A stretch of DNA of 10,095 bases from JACCXJ01 sp052387115 (GTDB lineage Bacteria; Pseudomonadota; Gammaproteobacteria; JACCXJ01). The notes under the pieces are model-generated. The model searched no databases, was not told the origin of the DNA, and saw only the letters and a list, made by a program, of their open reading frames with translations. The stretch lies in the NCBI GenBank assembly GCA_052387115.1, contig JBQTJM010000116.1, forward strand, positions 1-10,095, in the 5' to 3' direction. Both the position numbers and the translations under genes were made by a program. Each line of letters opens with the position of its first letter. Positions within the stretch are counted from its first letter, which is position 1. Positions 1 through 6,913 of the stretch are shown piece after piece.

Positions 1-260
1 TCGTCTTGCGGCCCCCAGCCATAGGCCCAGGGACCGCCGATCGCCCAGGTCCCGAGTCCTACGGTGGTGAGGCACAGATCCGAACGACCGAGACGGCGCT
101 TTTGCATCGTGTGCGGGCAGCAAGAGGGCTGCCATTCTACCCGCCGCCCACTCCGATGTGTGAGCGGCCAGGGCCGAGGCCCCGCACGCATCGATTTGAT
201 CTCAGGGGTCCAACCCGCTAATCTCCCGCGCCGCTCGGTTTTTCAACATGAGGGCATGAG
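1..260. other. Non-coding stretch upstream of tpiA, no gene recognised
   Basis: I find no convincing gene in the 260 bases before tpiA. Short open frames here have no recognisable motif and overlap one another. A 6-bp hairpin (GGCAGC at 116-121, GCTGCC at 128-133) is present but is not followed by a T run, so it is not a convincing terminator. The end of an upstream gene may lie outside the window. Confidence 0.5.
196..222 (+). promoter_or_regulatory. Possible weak sigma-70 promoter for tpiA-secG
   Basis: TTGATC at 196-201 (4 of 6 to the -35 consensus) and GCTAAT at 217-222 (4 of 6 to the -10 consensus) are 15 bases apart, shorter than ideal. The position is right for a leader of about 30 bases before tpiA. 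This is a guess from pattern only; transcription could equally start further upstream. Confidence 0.25.
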
Positions 261-1010
261 ATGCGACCACGGCTCGTCGCCGGCAACTGGAAGATGAACG
301 GCACACGCGCCGAGATCCTTCCGCTCGTCCGATCCCTCAAGGATGGGCTGAACCCCGAGCCGCGGGCGGAGGTGGCGGTGTGCCCGCCGTTCGTCTATCT
401 GCCCTTGGTCGGCGAGTTACTTGAAGGGACCGCTATCGCGCTCGGTGCCCAAGACCTCTGCGAGGAGGCGGCCGGGGCCTACACCGGCGAGGTGTCCGGG
501 TCCATGCTGCGCGATTATCATTGCCGCTACGCCATCGTCGGCCATTCGGAACGGCGTCACGCGTACCGGGAAGACGATGGGCAGGTCGCGAGGAAGTTCG
601 TGCGCGCGCAGGACAGCGGTTTGATCCCCATCCTGTGCCTCGGAGAGACGCTCGCAGAGCGCGAGGCCGGGAACACCCGGGCGGTGGTCGAGAGGCAGCT
701 CAGGGCGATCCTGGAGCCGAGCGGCGCCGGGGCGATGCGCGCGGCGGTCATCGCCTACGAACCGGTCTGGGCGATCGGGACTGGCCGCAACGCGTCCCCG
801 GCAGAGGCCCAGGAGGTCCATGCCTTCCTCCGCGGCCGGATCGCCGAGCAAGACCGCGAGATCGCCGCCTCGCTGCGCATCCTCTACGGCGGCAGCGTCA
901 AGGGCGCGAACGCCGCGGCGCTGTTCGCCATGCCCGACATCGACGGCGGGCTCATCGGCGGCGCCTCCTTGAGCGCCGAAGAGTTCCTGGCCATCTGCCG
1001 GGTGGCTTAG
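261..1010 (+). CDS. tpiA: Triose-phosphate isomerase
   Basis: Cytosolic enzyme that interconverts dihydroxyacetone phosphate and glyceraldehyde 3-phosphate in glycolysis and gluconeogenesis. The 249 residues match the usual family length (about 250). All key landmarks of the (beta/alpha)8 barrel are visible: the N-terminal GNWKMNG with catalytic Lys11; the electrophile His95 in AIVGHSERR; the general base Glu167 in AYEPVWAIGTG, whose residues 168-175 form the mobile loop 6; and the phosphate-binding YGGSV (209-213) and GG (233-234). The ATG at 261 is supported by GAGGG at 250-254, six bases upstream. The gene is intact. secG follows after 23 bases, a common pairing in proteobacteria, so the two are probably one transcript. 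Confidence 0.98.
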   Translation: MRPRLVAGNWKMNGTRAEILPLVRSLKDGLNPEPRAEVAVCPPFVYLPLVGELLEGTAIALGAQDLCEEAAGAYTGEVSGSMLRDYHCRYAIVGHSERRHAYREDDGQVARKFVRAQDSGLIPILCLGETLAEREAGNTRAVVERQLRAILEPSGAGAMRAAVIAYEPVWAIGTGRNASPAEAQEVHAFLRGRIAEQDREIAASLRILYGGSVKGANAAALFAMPDIDGGLIGGASLSAEEFLAICRVA

Positions 1011-1033
1011 GAGTATTGATTCACGAGGTCTAC

Positions 1034-1930
1034 ATGCAAGCGTTGTTTCTGGTATTACACGTGCTCGTGGGGATCGGCCTCATCACCCTCATCCTCTTAC
1101 AGCACGGCAAGGGCGCCGATGCCGGCGCGGCCTTCGGCAGCGGCGCCTCGGCCACCGTGTTCGGGGCGCGCGGCTCGGCCACGTTTCTGACCAAGGCCAC
1201 GGCGGTTCTGGCCCTCCTGTTTTTTTCCAACAGCTTCTTCTTGAATTATCTGTCCGCCAATACGACGGGCCCGAAGAGCATCATCGAAGAAGAGAAGGAG
1301 GGCAACCTGCCAACGGGGATCATCGAGAGCACCATCGCCCCGATCGAAAAGGAGTCCGAGCCACCGGCAGAGGCGCCGCAGTCCGATCTGCCGGCCCTCC
1401 CCGGCGGGTCGGGTGCGGGGGTGACGGGGAGCGATGTGCCGCGGGCCCCGGCGTCACCGTCTCCCGGATCACAGGGGTCTGATTCACCATTGCCTGAAGC
1501 GCCAGCGCCTGAATCATCAGCGGGTGAATCAAGATCGCCTGCACCGAACCTCCAGGCCCCCACCGCCGATACTCCGACGGACGTCCCGGCGCTTAGGGAA
1601 GGCGAGGCCGGAGCCACACCGAAACCGGTAGAAGGCATTGAAAGCAAGAGCGCACAGCCGGCCGGATCCGGTCCCACCGCAGGACCGAACGCCGAACCCA
1701 GCGCGGAGCCAACTCCGGAGGCCGCATCGCCGAAGCCCACCGAGACAGAGCCATCCGGGGCCGCCGAACGACCGGCGACCGCACCCAAGGTCCCGGCTAA
1801 AACGACGCAGACCGCGACCGACAAGGCTACGACCAAGCGCACGCCCGAACCCAAGACGACTAAACAGCAGTCGTCTACGGGGAAATCAACCTCCTCCACG
1901 GACAAGAAGACGGAGAGCAAGACGCCCTGA
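1034..1930 (+). CDS. secG: SecG, Sec translocon membrane subunit, with long disordered C-terminal tail
   Basis: Inner-membrane subunit that binds SecYE and assists SecA-driven protein export. The first ~75 of 298 residues are a standard SecG: helix 1 at about 3-22, a cytosolic loop with the family signature LLQHGKGADAGAAFGSG (21-37), and helix 2 at about 55-73. The ATG at 1034 is chosen because GAGG at 1025-1028 sits five bases before it; an in-frame TTG at 1016 is too close to its possible ribosome site. The tail (about 76-298) is rich in Pro, Ser, Thr, Ala and Glu, acidic at first and strongly Lys/Thr-rich over its last ~45 residues. Most SecG proteins are only about 75-130 residues. In the E. 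coli topology both ends face the periplasm, so the tail should be periplasmic. Its frame stays open for 220 codons without a detectable domain. Confidence 0.93.
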   Translation: MQALFLVLHVLVGIGLITLILLQHGKGADAGAAFGSGASATVFGARGSATFLTKATAVLALLFFSNSFFLNYLSANTTGPKSIIEEEKEGNLPTGIIESTIAPIEKESEPPAEAPQSDLPALPGGSGAGVTGSDVPRAPASPSPGSQGSDSPLPEAPAPESSAGESRSPAPNLQAPTADTPTDVPALREGEAGATPKPVEGIESKSAQPAGSGPTAGPNAEPSAEPTPEAASPKPTETEPSGAAERPATAPKVPAKTTQTATDKATTKRTPEPKTTKQQSSTGKSTSSTDKKTESKTP

Positions 1931-1990
1931 TGCCACGGAGGGCATGCCTGCCGGCCAATGGATGGCTTGGGGATCTCATGAGTATTTCTG

Positions 1991-2048
1991 GCAAGCGATC
2001 GGGTCGGGCTGACGGGATCGCGCCCGTTAGCCCGACCGGATCGCTTGC
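1991..2048. repeat. Long imperfect inverted repeat (26-bp arms) after secG
   Basis: Left arm 1991-2016 and right arm 2023-2048 pair at 24 of 26 positions around a six-base loop (2017-2022). Both arms include GCAAGCGATC at the outer end. There is no T run on either side, so it is not a typical intrinsic terminator, though a hairpin this strong could act as an RNA 3'-end stabiliser for tpiA-secG. It could also be a dispersed palindromic element (REP or MITE type) marking the edge of the accessory stretch. Confidence 0.8.
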
Positions 2049-2071
2049 TCGCGCTTGCGTCTATACGGCCG

Positions 2072-2093
2072 CATGTGTACCCTTCCACACATG
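2072..2093. promoter_or_regulatory. Possible VapBC autoregulatory operator over the vapB start
   Basis: A perfect 7-bp inverted repeat, CATGTGT (2072-2078) and ACACATG (2087-2093), with an 8-base centre, overlaps the vapB start codon. Type II antitoxin-toxin complexes usually repress their own promoter by binding palindromes here. TATACG at 2062-2067 could be a -10 element that starts transcription inside or just before this palindrome. No binding data; inferred from position and symmetry. Confidence 0.4.
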
Positions 2094-2291
2094 GCGACCA
2101 ACCTCGCGATCGATGACGAGCTTCTAGAAGAGGCCCTTCACATCGGTGGTCACCGCACGAAGAAGGCCACCGTCACCGAGGCGCTCGAGGAGTACATCCA
2201 ACGTCGGAAGCAGACGCGGGTCCTGAACCTATTTGGCCAGATCGACTTCGATCCCGGATACGACTACAAGAGGGCTCGACGGCGTTCTTGA
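2091..2291 (+). CDS. vapB: VapB-type antitoxin (ribbon-helix-helix)
   Basis: A 66-residue antitoxin expected to bind the VapC toxin encoded next to it and to repress the shared promoter. The sequence MATNLAIDDELLEEA, followed by GGHRTKKATVTEALEEYI, is characteristic of the VapB antitoxin family: a short beta strand, then two helices making a ribbon-helix-helix dimer for DNA binding (about 1-45). The C-terminal part (NLFGQIDFDPGYDY, about 47-60) is the segment that normally wraps around the toxin's active site. The start at 2091 fits the family's usual N-terminus; an in-frame ATG at 2073 would add six residues not typical of the family. No ribosome-binding site is visible before 2091, so translation may be leaderless or weak. 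Its stop overlaps the vapC start. Confidence 0.88.
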   Translation: MATNLAIDDELLEEALHIGGHRTKKATVTEALEEYIQRRKQTRVLNLFGQIDFDPGYDYKRARRRS

Positions 2292-2713
2292 ACGTATTGG
2301 TCGATACCTCGGTTTGGTCATTGGCCTTACGACGTAAAGGGCATGACTCTCCCTCGCCCTGGGTCGCCGTGCTCGCGGATCTGGTTCATGACGGACGGGC
2401 TCTCATCATGGGGCCGGTTCGCCAAGAGCTCCTTTCCGGCGTGCGTGCTGCCGACCAGTTCGACGCGCTCCGGGAGCATTTGCGCGCCTTTCCCGATGTC
2501 GAGTTGGGTGCCGGCGACTATGAGGAGGCGGCTTCCTTCTCCAACCGCTGCCGCGCGGCCGGTGTCCGCGGCTCGAGTGTCGATTTCCTCATCTGTGCCG
2601 TCGCTGCCCGTCGAGGGCTCTCGATCCTTACGACTGATGAGGACTTCGAGCACTACGCCAGTATCTTGCCGCTGACTCTGCATCCTGAAAATAGAGATCG
2701 TAGGGCGCAATAG
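2288..2713 (+). CDS. vapC: VapC-type PIN-domain ribonuclease toxin
   Basis: Toxin of the type II pair; PIN-domain proteins are Mg-dependent RNases that usually cut tRNA or rRNA when freed from VapB. The 141 residues are one complete PIN domain with all expected acidic residues: Asp6 in LVDTSVW, Glu47 in RQELLSG, Asp99 in SVDFLICAVAA, and Asp117/Asp119 in TTDEDF. The start is a TTG at 2288-2290 overlapping the vapB TGA (2289-2291) by translational coupling, a normal arrangement in such modules; no internal start would preserve Asp6. The catalytic set is intact, so the toxin should be active. The RNA target cannot be read from sequence. Confidence 0.92.
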   Translation: MNVLVDTSVWSLALRRKGHDSPSPWVAVLADLVHDGRALIMGPVRQELLSGVRAADQFDALREHLRAFPDVELGAGDYEEAASFSNRCRAAGVRGSSVDFLICAVAARRGLSILTTDEDFEHYASILPLTLHPENRDRRAQ

Positions 2714-2785
2714 CAGCGTTATGGCGTACTGCGCCGAACGTGGCATCAATGCGGCGCAATACGGCTATCGCCATTTGCGTCCTGC
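2704..2785. repeat. Degenerate palindromic repeat stretch (GGCGCAAT-type) after vapC
   Basis: Two short hairpin-like units follow one another. GGCGCAATA (2704-2712) faces TACTGCGCC (2727-2735), pairing at 8 of 9 positions. A second GGCGCAATAC begins at 2753 and faces a degraded ATTTGCGTCC (2773-2782). The first unit overlaps the last codons of vapC. The pattern resembles dispersed GGCGCAATA...TATTGCGCC intergenic palindromes that I recall from other gammaproteobacteria, but I cannot search for copies. No coding sequence is supported from 2714 to 3091. Confidence 0.4.
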
Positions 2786-2996
2786 GCGGGTAGTGATCGG
2801 CCGTATTCGACGTTTCATCATTTCGTCCGGATCGGTCTGTATGCACACGACCGGGGGGGGTACGCTGTGGCGCGACCCCAAGGCGGCTATGGCGCGCTTG
2901 ACGAATAATCCGTGTGCGTGCAGCGCACCCGATCGCTTACTGATGCTGCTTCCGAGCCCGGGCGATGCTCAAGAAGGCCACGGCATGAGCTACCCG

Positions 2997-3047
2997 ATTT
3001 GACATTGCGACGTGACTTATGTCAAATAGGGCCCCTCTACTTGACAT
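2997..3047 (+). promoter_or_regulatory. Promoter-operator for the Fic gene
   Basis: TTGACA (2999-3004, perfect -35) and TCAAAT (3022-3027, 4 of 6 to the -10 consensus) are exactly 17 bases apart, predicting a start near 3034. Both boxes lie inside a perfect 9-bp inverted repeat, ATTTGACAT (2997-3005) and ATGTCAAAT (3019-3027). A third half-site, TTGACAT, is at 3041-3047 in the presumed start region. A dimeric repressor bound here would block the polymerase. The C-terminal helix-turn-helix-like part of the Fic protein is a candidate for self-repression (inference). Confidence 0.6.
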
Positions 3048-3091
3048 AGCGCATTGTCTTAGATCAACTTCCGGCCCAAAACGAAGTCATC

Positions 3092-4255
3092 ATGGACATC
3101 AAAGAGTTCCAAGCCGGTCGCGAGGAACAGCGGTACGAGTACCGGAGCTTTCTCCCCAACCCGATCAACCGGGAATGGATGCTGTCAGACCCAAAAACCC
3201 TCACCCTGCTCGAAGAAGCCAACCGTCTGCTCGGTGAGCTGAACGCGTTCTCCCAGCTCATCCCCGACGTCGATTTCTTCATACGCATGCACATCACGAA
3301 GGAGGCCAACGCCTCCAGCCGCATCGAAGGCACGCAGACGAACATGGAAGAAGCGCTGATCGACGCCCGCGATATCGATCCAGACAAGCGTGACGACTGG
3401 CAGGAGGTCCAAAACTACATCGATGCGATCAATTTCGCCATCTCCCAGCTCTCCACCCTGCCGCTGTCGAACCGCTTGTTACGCGACACCCACGCGATCC
3501 TCTTGAGCGGCGTGCGCGGAAGGCACAAGCAGCCGGGGGAGTTCCGCGTCAGCCAGAACTGGATTGGCGTGAGCCTGAAACATGCCACCTTCATCCCGCC
3601 GCATCACGAGCACGTACCCCAGCTCATGAGCGATCTCGAGCGCTTCATGCACAATGAGCAGATCCATGTCCCGCATCTGCTCAAGATCGCGCTGATCCAC
3701 TACCAGTTCGAAACCATCCACCCCTTCTCCGACGGCAACGGCCGCCTCGGGCGCTTGCTCATCGTGCTGTATCTGGTGAGCTTCGGCCTGCTCGCCAAAC
3801 CGGCGCTGTATTTATCCGACTTCTTCGAGCGCCACAAGGGCGAGTATTACGACCAGTTGATGGCGGTGCGCACGACGAGCAAGCTCAGGCCGTGGCTCTC
3901 GTTTTTCTTGCTCGGCGTGCGTGAGACCGCGGCTTCGTCGATCCAGGTGTTCAAGGACATCCTGGCGCTCAAAGAACGCATAGAACGCGAGAAGCTGCCG
4001 ACCTTCCAAGTCCGCCGCCACGCCAACGCACGAGCGCTGATGCGCTGGCTCTACCAATCGCCCGTCATCAACATCAAGACGGCGACCCAGCGCCTCGGTA
4101 CCCAGACCAACACCGCCGCCGCGTTGATCGACGACTTCGTCAAGCTCGGGATCCTGCGCGAACTCACCGGCGGCAAACGGAATCGCCTTTTCATATTCGA
4201 CGGCTACGTGCGCCTGTTCGTCCGCGGATCGACGGAGCAACCGGGCGATGCGTAA
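3092..4255 (+). CDS. Fic family protein (AMP-transferase type) with N-terminal inhibitory helix and C-terminal winged-helix-like region
   Basis: Probable cytosolic enzyme that transfers AMP (or another nucleotide moiety) from ATP to a protein hydroxyl group. The 387 residues contain the complete active-site motif HPFSDGNGRLGR at 210-221 with catalytic His210, so the core is intact. Upstream, SSRIEG (75-80) fits the inhibitory-helix motif (S/T)xxxE(G/N) with Glu79; its N-terminal position makes this a class II Fic protein, normally autoinhibited. The HATFIPPHHEHVPQLM segment (164-179) matches the target-positioning flap region. Residues about 305-378 look like a winged helix, suggesting DNA binding. 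The start at 3092 fits the family N-terminus, although its ribosome site is weak. The stop overlaps the start of an hsdS remnant by 8 bases, so fic once belonged to a type I restriction operon. The target is unknown. Confidence 0.92.
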   Translation: MDIKEFQAGREEQRYEYRSFLPNPINREWMLSDPKTLTLLEEANRLLGELNAFSQLIPDVDFFIRMHITKEANASSRIEGTQTNMEEALIDARDIDPDKRDDWQEVQNYIDAINFAISQLSTLPLSNRLLRDTHAILLSGVRGRHKQPGEFRVSQNWIGVSLKHATFIPPHHEHVPQLMSDLERFMHNEQIHVPHLLKIALIHYQFETIHPFSDGNGRLGRLLIVLYLVSFGLLAKPALYLSDFFERHKGEYYDQLMAVRTTSKLRPWLSFFLLGVRETAASSIQVFKDILALKERIEREKLPTFQVRRHANARALMRWLYQSPVINIKTATQRLGTQTNTAAALIDDFVKLGILRELTGGKRNRLFIFDGYVRLFVRGSTEQPGDA

Positions 4256-4586
4256 ACGTTATCCGCACTACAGGCCCAGTGTGATCGATGAGCGCTTCAA
4301 CGGCGCGAACTGTATTGATCTCATCATCATTCGGAGGCCAAGGAACGGCGATCCAACCTTTCTGAGCTGCTTCCTGAACTGAGGGTCGGCACAAACGCAA
4401 TTCTCTGGGGGAGCCGGTGGTGCGATTCAGCAACACTTCAACATCGCCACTGCCGCCGATCTGTGGGTTCTACAGCCACCATTGGAAGAGCAGTCGGCCA
4501 TCGCCGACTACCTCGACCGCGAAACCGCCAAGATCGACCGGATGGTTGCCAAGGTCGAAACCGCCATCGAGCGGCTGCAGGAGTAC
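4248..4586 (+). pseudogene. hsdS: hsdS remnant, type I restriction specificity subunit, internally deleted
   Basis: In one frame from the ATG at 4248 (overlapping the fic stop by 8 bases) the sequence reads MRKRYPHYRPS, which resembles an HsdS N-terminus. It then jumps directly to FNGANCIDLIIIRRPRNGDP, normally near the end of the second target-recognition domain. An in-frame TGA at 4380-4382 follows. The same frame continues with AIQQHFNIATAADLW, then PPLEEQSAIADYLDRETAKI and the C-terminal coiled-coil helix ending in AIERLQEY (to 4586). Full HsdS proteins are about 400-450 residues; only about 113 codons remain, so most of both DNA-recognition domains and the end of the protein are lost. 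It cannot specify a DNA target. The TGA could have come from a CGA by one transition (inference). Confidence 0.85.
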
Positions 4587-4611
4587 CTGTGGGTGCTCTA
4601 TCCGGGCCGCG

Positions 4612-4904
4612 AACGACTGGGAAGATCGGCTAAACCAAGTCATGGCCTCGCGCGGACGGCAGCCGAACCTGAGCTTCTTCGCTTTCACCGCCACGCCGAA
4701 AGGCAAGACGCTGGAACTGTTCGGGCGACCCGGTGCGAACGGCACGTCTGAGCCTTTCACCTCTACAGCATGCCGCAGGCGATCGAAGAAGGATTCATCC
4801 TCGACGTGCTTGCGAACTACACGACCTACGCCACTTACTACCGGCTGCCGAAGGCGGCAGAGGATGACCCGGTGCTGCCAAAGAAGAAGGCGGCACGCGC
4901 GGCA
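4612..4904 (+). pseudogene. hsdR: hsdR remnant, type I restriction endonuclease subunit, frameshifted fragment
   Basis: A fragment of about 98 codons from the helicase part of HsdR. The first frame reads NDWEDRLNQVMASRGRQPN, then LSFFAFTATPKGKTLELFG, which contains the SF2 helicase motif III region (FTATP). At about 4758 one C seems to be missing from the run encoding Pro-Phe-His, and the homology continues one frame back with LYSMPQAIEEGFILDVLANY and TTYATYYRLPKAAEDDP, ending near KKKAARA at 4904. The nuclease domain, the N-terminal half (including the Walker motifs) and everything after are absent; HsdR is normally about 800-1,100 residues. It abuts the hsdS remnant with about 25 bases between homologies, so one deletion probably removed the hsdS end and the hsdR start together. 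No hsdM is present. Non-functional. Confidence 0.85.
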
Positions 4905-5038
4905 CCTGTGGCGCCTACCGATGCGCTGTTGAGGGCGGCCCGGGAGCGGCCGCTTTACGCAATGCGACGTTTTTACGCCGTCATCCCTTGCGAATGCTAT
5001 CCCCGACCCGCACCACGGACGGCGGCGACTTCTTGCCG

Positions 5039-6898
5039 TCATTCATCGGCGTCTCCGCTCCCCTGGTGATCACACTCGGACAGGAAGGTGATGAGGCTCT
5101 CGCGTAGCTCATAGTAGCTCGGATGCTCGAGCAGCATCTTGCGGCTCCTGGGGCGCGGCAGGTCCACTGCCATGATGCGCCCGACCTTGGCACGGGGACC
5201 GTTGGTCATCATGATCACGCGGTCGGCGACCAGGATCGCCTCGTCCACATCGTGGGTGACGATCATGGCCGTCACCCGGGTGCGGATCCAGACCTCCATC
5301 AGGACCTCCTGCAACTCCCAGCGGGTCAGCGAATCGAGCATCCCGAAGGGCTCGTCGAGCAACAGGAGCTTGGGGGAGAGGGCGAACGCGCGTGCGATTC
5401 CGACTCTTTGCTTCATGCCGTTGGACAGCTCCCGTGCCTTCTTGTCCATGGCATCGGCGAGGCCGACCCGGGCCAGATAATGCTCGACGATGCTGCGCCG
5501 CTCGCGGCGGGTGGCGTGCGGATACACCTGTTCGACCCCGAGCGATACGTTCTGGAAGGCCGTGAGCCAGGGCACCAGGCTCGGTGCCTGGAAGACGATG
5601 CCGCGGTCCGGACCCGCCGTAACGACCTCCCGCCCATCGAGGAGGATGCCACCGGCGCTGACGTCGTTCAGGCCCGCGACCATGGTCAGGACCGTGGACT
5701 TGCCGCAGCCCGAGTGTCCGATGATCGAGACGAACTCCCCCTTGCGGATGCGCAGCTCGAATTCCTCGACCACGGTCGAGGGCCCGCGCTTGGTCCGGTA
5801 GACCTTGGACACCTTCGAGAGCTCGACATAGCGATCGAGCGCCCGCTCTTTGACCGCCAAGGGCGCCGATCCGGGAGGGGCCGGCAGGGGCGGCGTCCCC
5901 GCCTTGGTCTTCGATCGGGCGGCCTGGAACTCCGCGCTGGTGTTCGGCAGGACATCGGGAAGGCGCACGGGACTCTCCCCCTGCGCGGCGGCCCGCCGCA
6001 CCCCGAGATCCATGAGGCAGGCCGTGATTTCTTTGCGGAGGCGCTTGAACGCCTCGTCATGGTTCATCGTGGCACGATCGCGCGGCCGCGGCAGGTCCAC
6101 CGCGAATGACGGACCCAGGGTGGCATGGGGGCCGGGGGTCAGCGGGATGATCCGATCGGCCATGATGATGGCCTCGTCCACGTCGTTGGTGATGAGGACC
6201 ACGGTCTTCTTGTCCTCTTCCCAGATGCGGATCACCTCGTCCTGGAGCTGGGCGCGCGTCAGGGCATCGAGCGCGCTCAAGGGCTCGTCGAGGAGCATGA
6301 TGTCCGGATCCGCGGCCAGCGCGCGGGCGACCGCGACTCTCTGGCGCATCCCGCCCGAGAGCTCGGCCGGGCGTTTTTCCATGGCGGGCGTCAAATGCAC
6401 CATGTCCACGTAACGCTCGACCACCGTCTTGCGCCGCGCCGCCGGCCAATCGCGGTACACCTGGTCCACGGCCAGCGCGACGTTGCCGTAGACGGTCAGC
6501 CACGGCATGAGCGAATAGCTCTGAAAAACCAGGCCGCGATCCGGCCCCGGCCCCGTGATCGGCTTGCCGTTCTTGAGCACGGCACCCGAATCGGGCCCGA
6601 TGAGGCCCGCGATAAGCGAGATGAGCGTGGTCTTGCCGCTCCCCGAAAAACCCACGATGGCGATGAGCTCACCCGCGCGGATCTGGAGATTGATATCGCG
6701 CAGGACCTCGGTCCGATGCCCGGCCGTGCCGTAAGACTTGCAGAGCCCTCTGATCTCCAGAAGCGGCATCTCCAGGAGCGGCGCTGTTTCCGCCGGCGGG
6801 GGCAGGGGACTGCGCTCGACGCCCGGTACCAACCCGGCCCGCTCCGGGCCCTGGAAAGACATGGGCACGGCCGGTCTCGATTCCACGCTGATCATCAT
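5039..6898 (-). CDS. nrtCD: Nitrate/nitrite-type ABC transporter, two fused ATPase domains (NrtC+NrtD type)
   Basis: Supplies ATP hydrolysis for the NrtB permease at the inner membrane. The 619 residues hold two complete ATPase domains. Domain 1 (about 46-300) has Walker A GFSGSGKT (83-90), Q-loop Gln126, signature LSGGM (180-184), Walker B with Asp204-Glu205, and Asn238 where the switch His is expected (ITNDVDEA). Domain 2 (about 357-610) has Walker A GHSGCGKS (394-401), Gln437, signature LSNGM (491-495), Asp515-Glu516 and a normal His549. A Pro/Ala-rich linker (about 303-350) joins them. Cyanobacterial NrtC and NrtD are separate proteins, and NrtC there carries a binding-protein domain that is absent here. 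The start at 6898 has AGGAGG (6905-6910) six bases upstream. It is last in the operon, behind a strong palindrome after nrtB. Confidence 0.93.
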   Translation of the reverse strand: MMISVESRPAVPMSFQGPERAGLVPGVERSPLPPPAETAPLLEMPLLEIRGLCKSYGTAGHRTEVLRDINLQIRAGELIAIVGFSGSGKTTLISLIAGLIGPDSGAVLKNGKPITGPGPDRGLVFQSYSLMPWLTVYGNVALAVDQVYRDWPAARRKTVVERYVDMVHLTPAMEKRPAELSGGMRQRVAVARALAADPDIMLLDEPLSALDALTRAQLQDEVIRIWEEDKKTVVLITNDVDEAIIMADRIIPLTPGPHATLGPSFAVDLPRPRDRATMNHDEAFKRLRKEITACLMDLGVRRAAAQGESPVRLPDVLPNTSAEFQAARSKTKAGTPPLPAPPGSAPLAVKERALDRYVELSKVSKVYRTKRGPSTVVEEFELRIRKGEFVSIIGHSGCGKSTVLTMVAGLNDVSAGGILLDGREVVTAGPDRGIVFQAPSLVPWLTAFQNVSLGVEQVYPHATRRERRSIVEHYLARVGLADAMDKKARELSNGMKQRVGIARAFALSPKLLLLDEPFGMLDSLTRWELQEVLMEVWIRTRVTAMIVTHDVDEAILVADRVIMMTNGPRAKVGRIMAVDLPRPRSRKMLLEHPSYYELRESLITFLSECDHQGSGDADE

Positions 6899-6913
6899 CC
6901 CCGGCCTCCTCTA

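Noticed and set aside
1246..2088. A 280-codon open frame antisense to the secG tail
   Set aside because: It mirrors the low-complexity GC-rich tail of secG, has no recognisable domain, and the SecG frame is continuous with a genuine SecG core.
4935..4953. GC-rich hairpin GCGGCC/GGCCGC as a terminator for the nrt operon
   Set aside because: No T run on the minus strand after the stem and only 6 pairs; likewise a 6-bp stem at 5018-5040 right after the ATPase stop has no T run.
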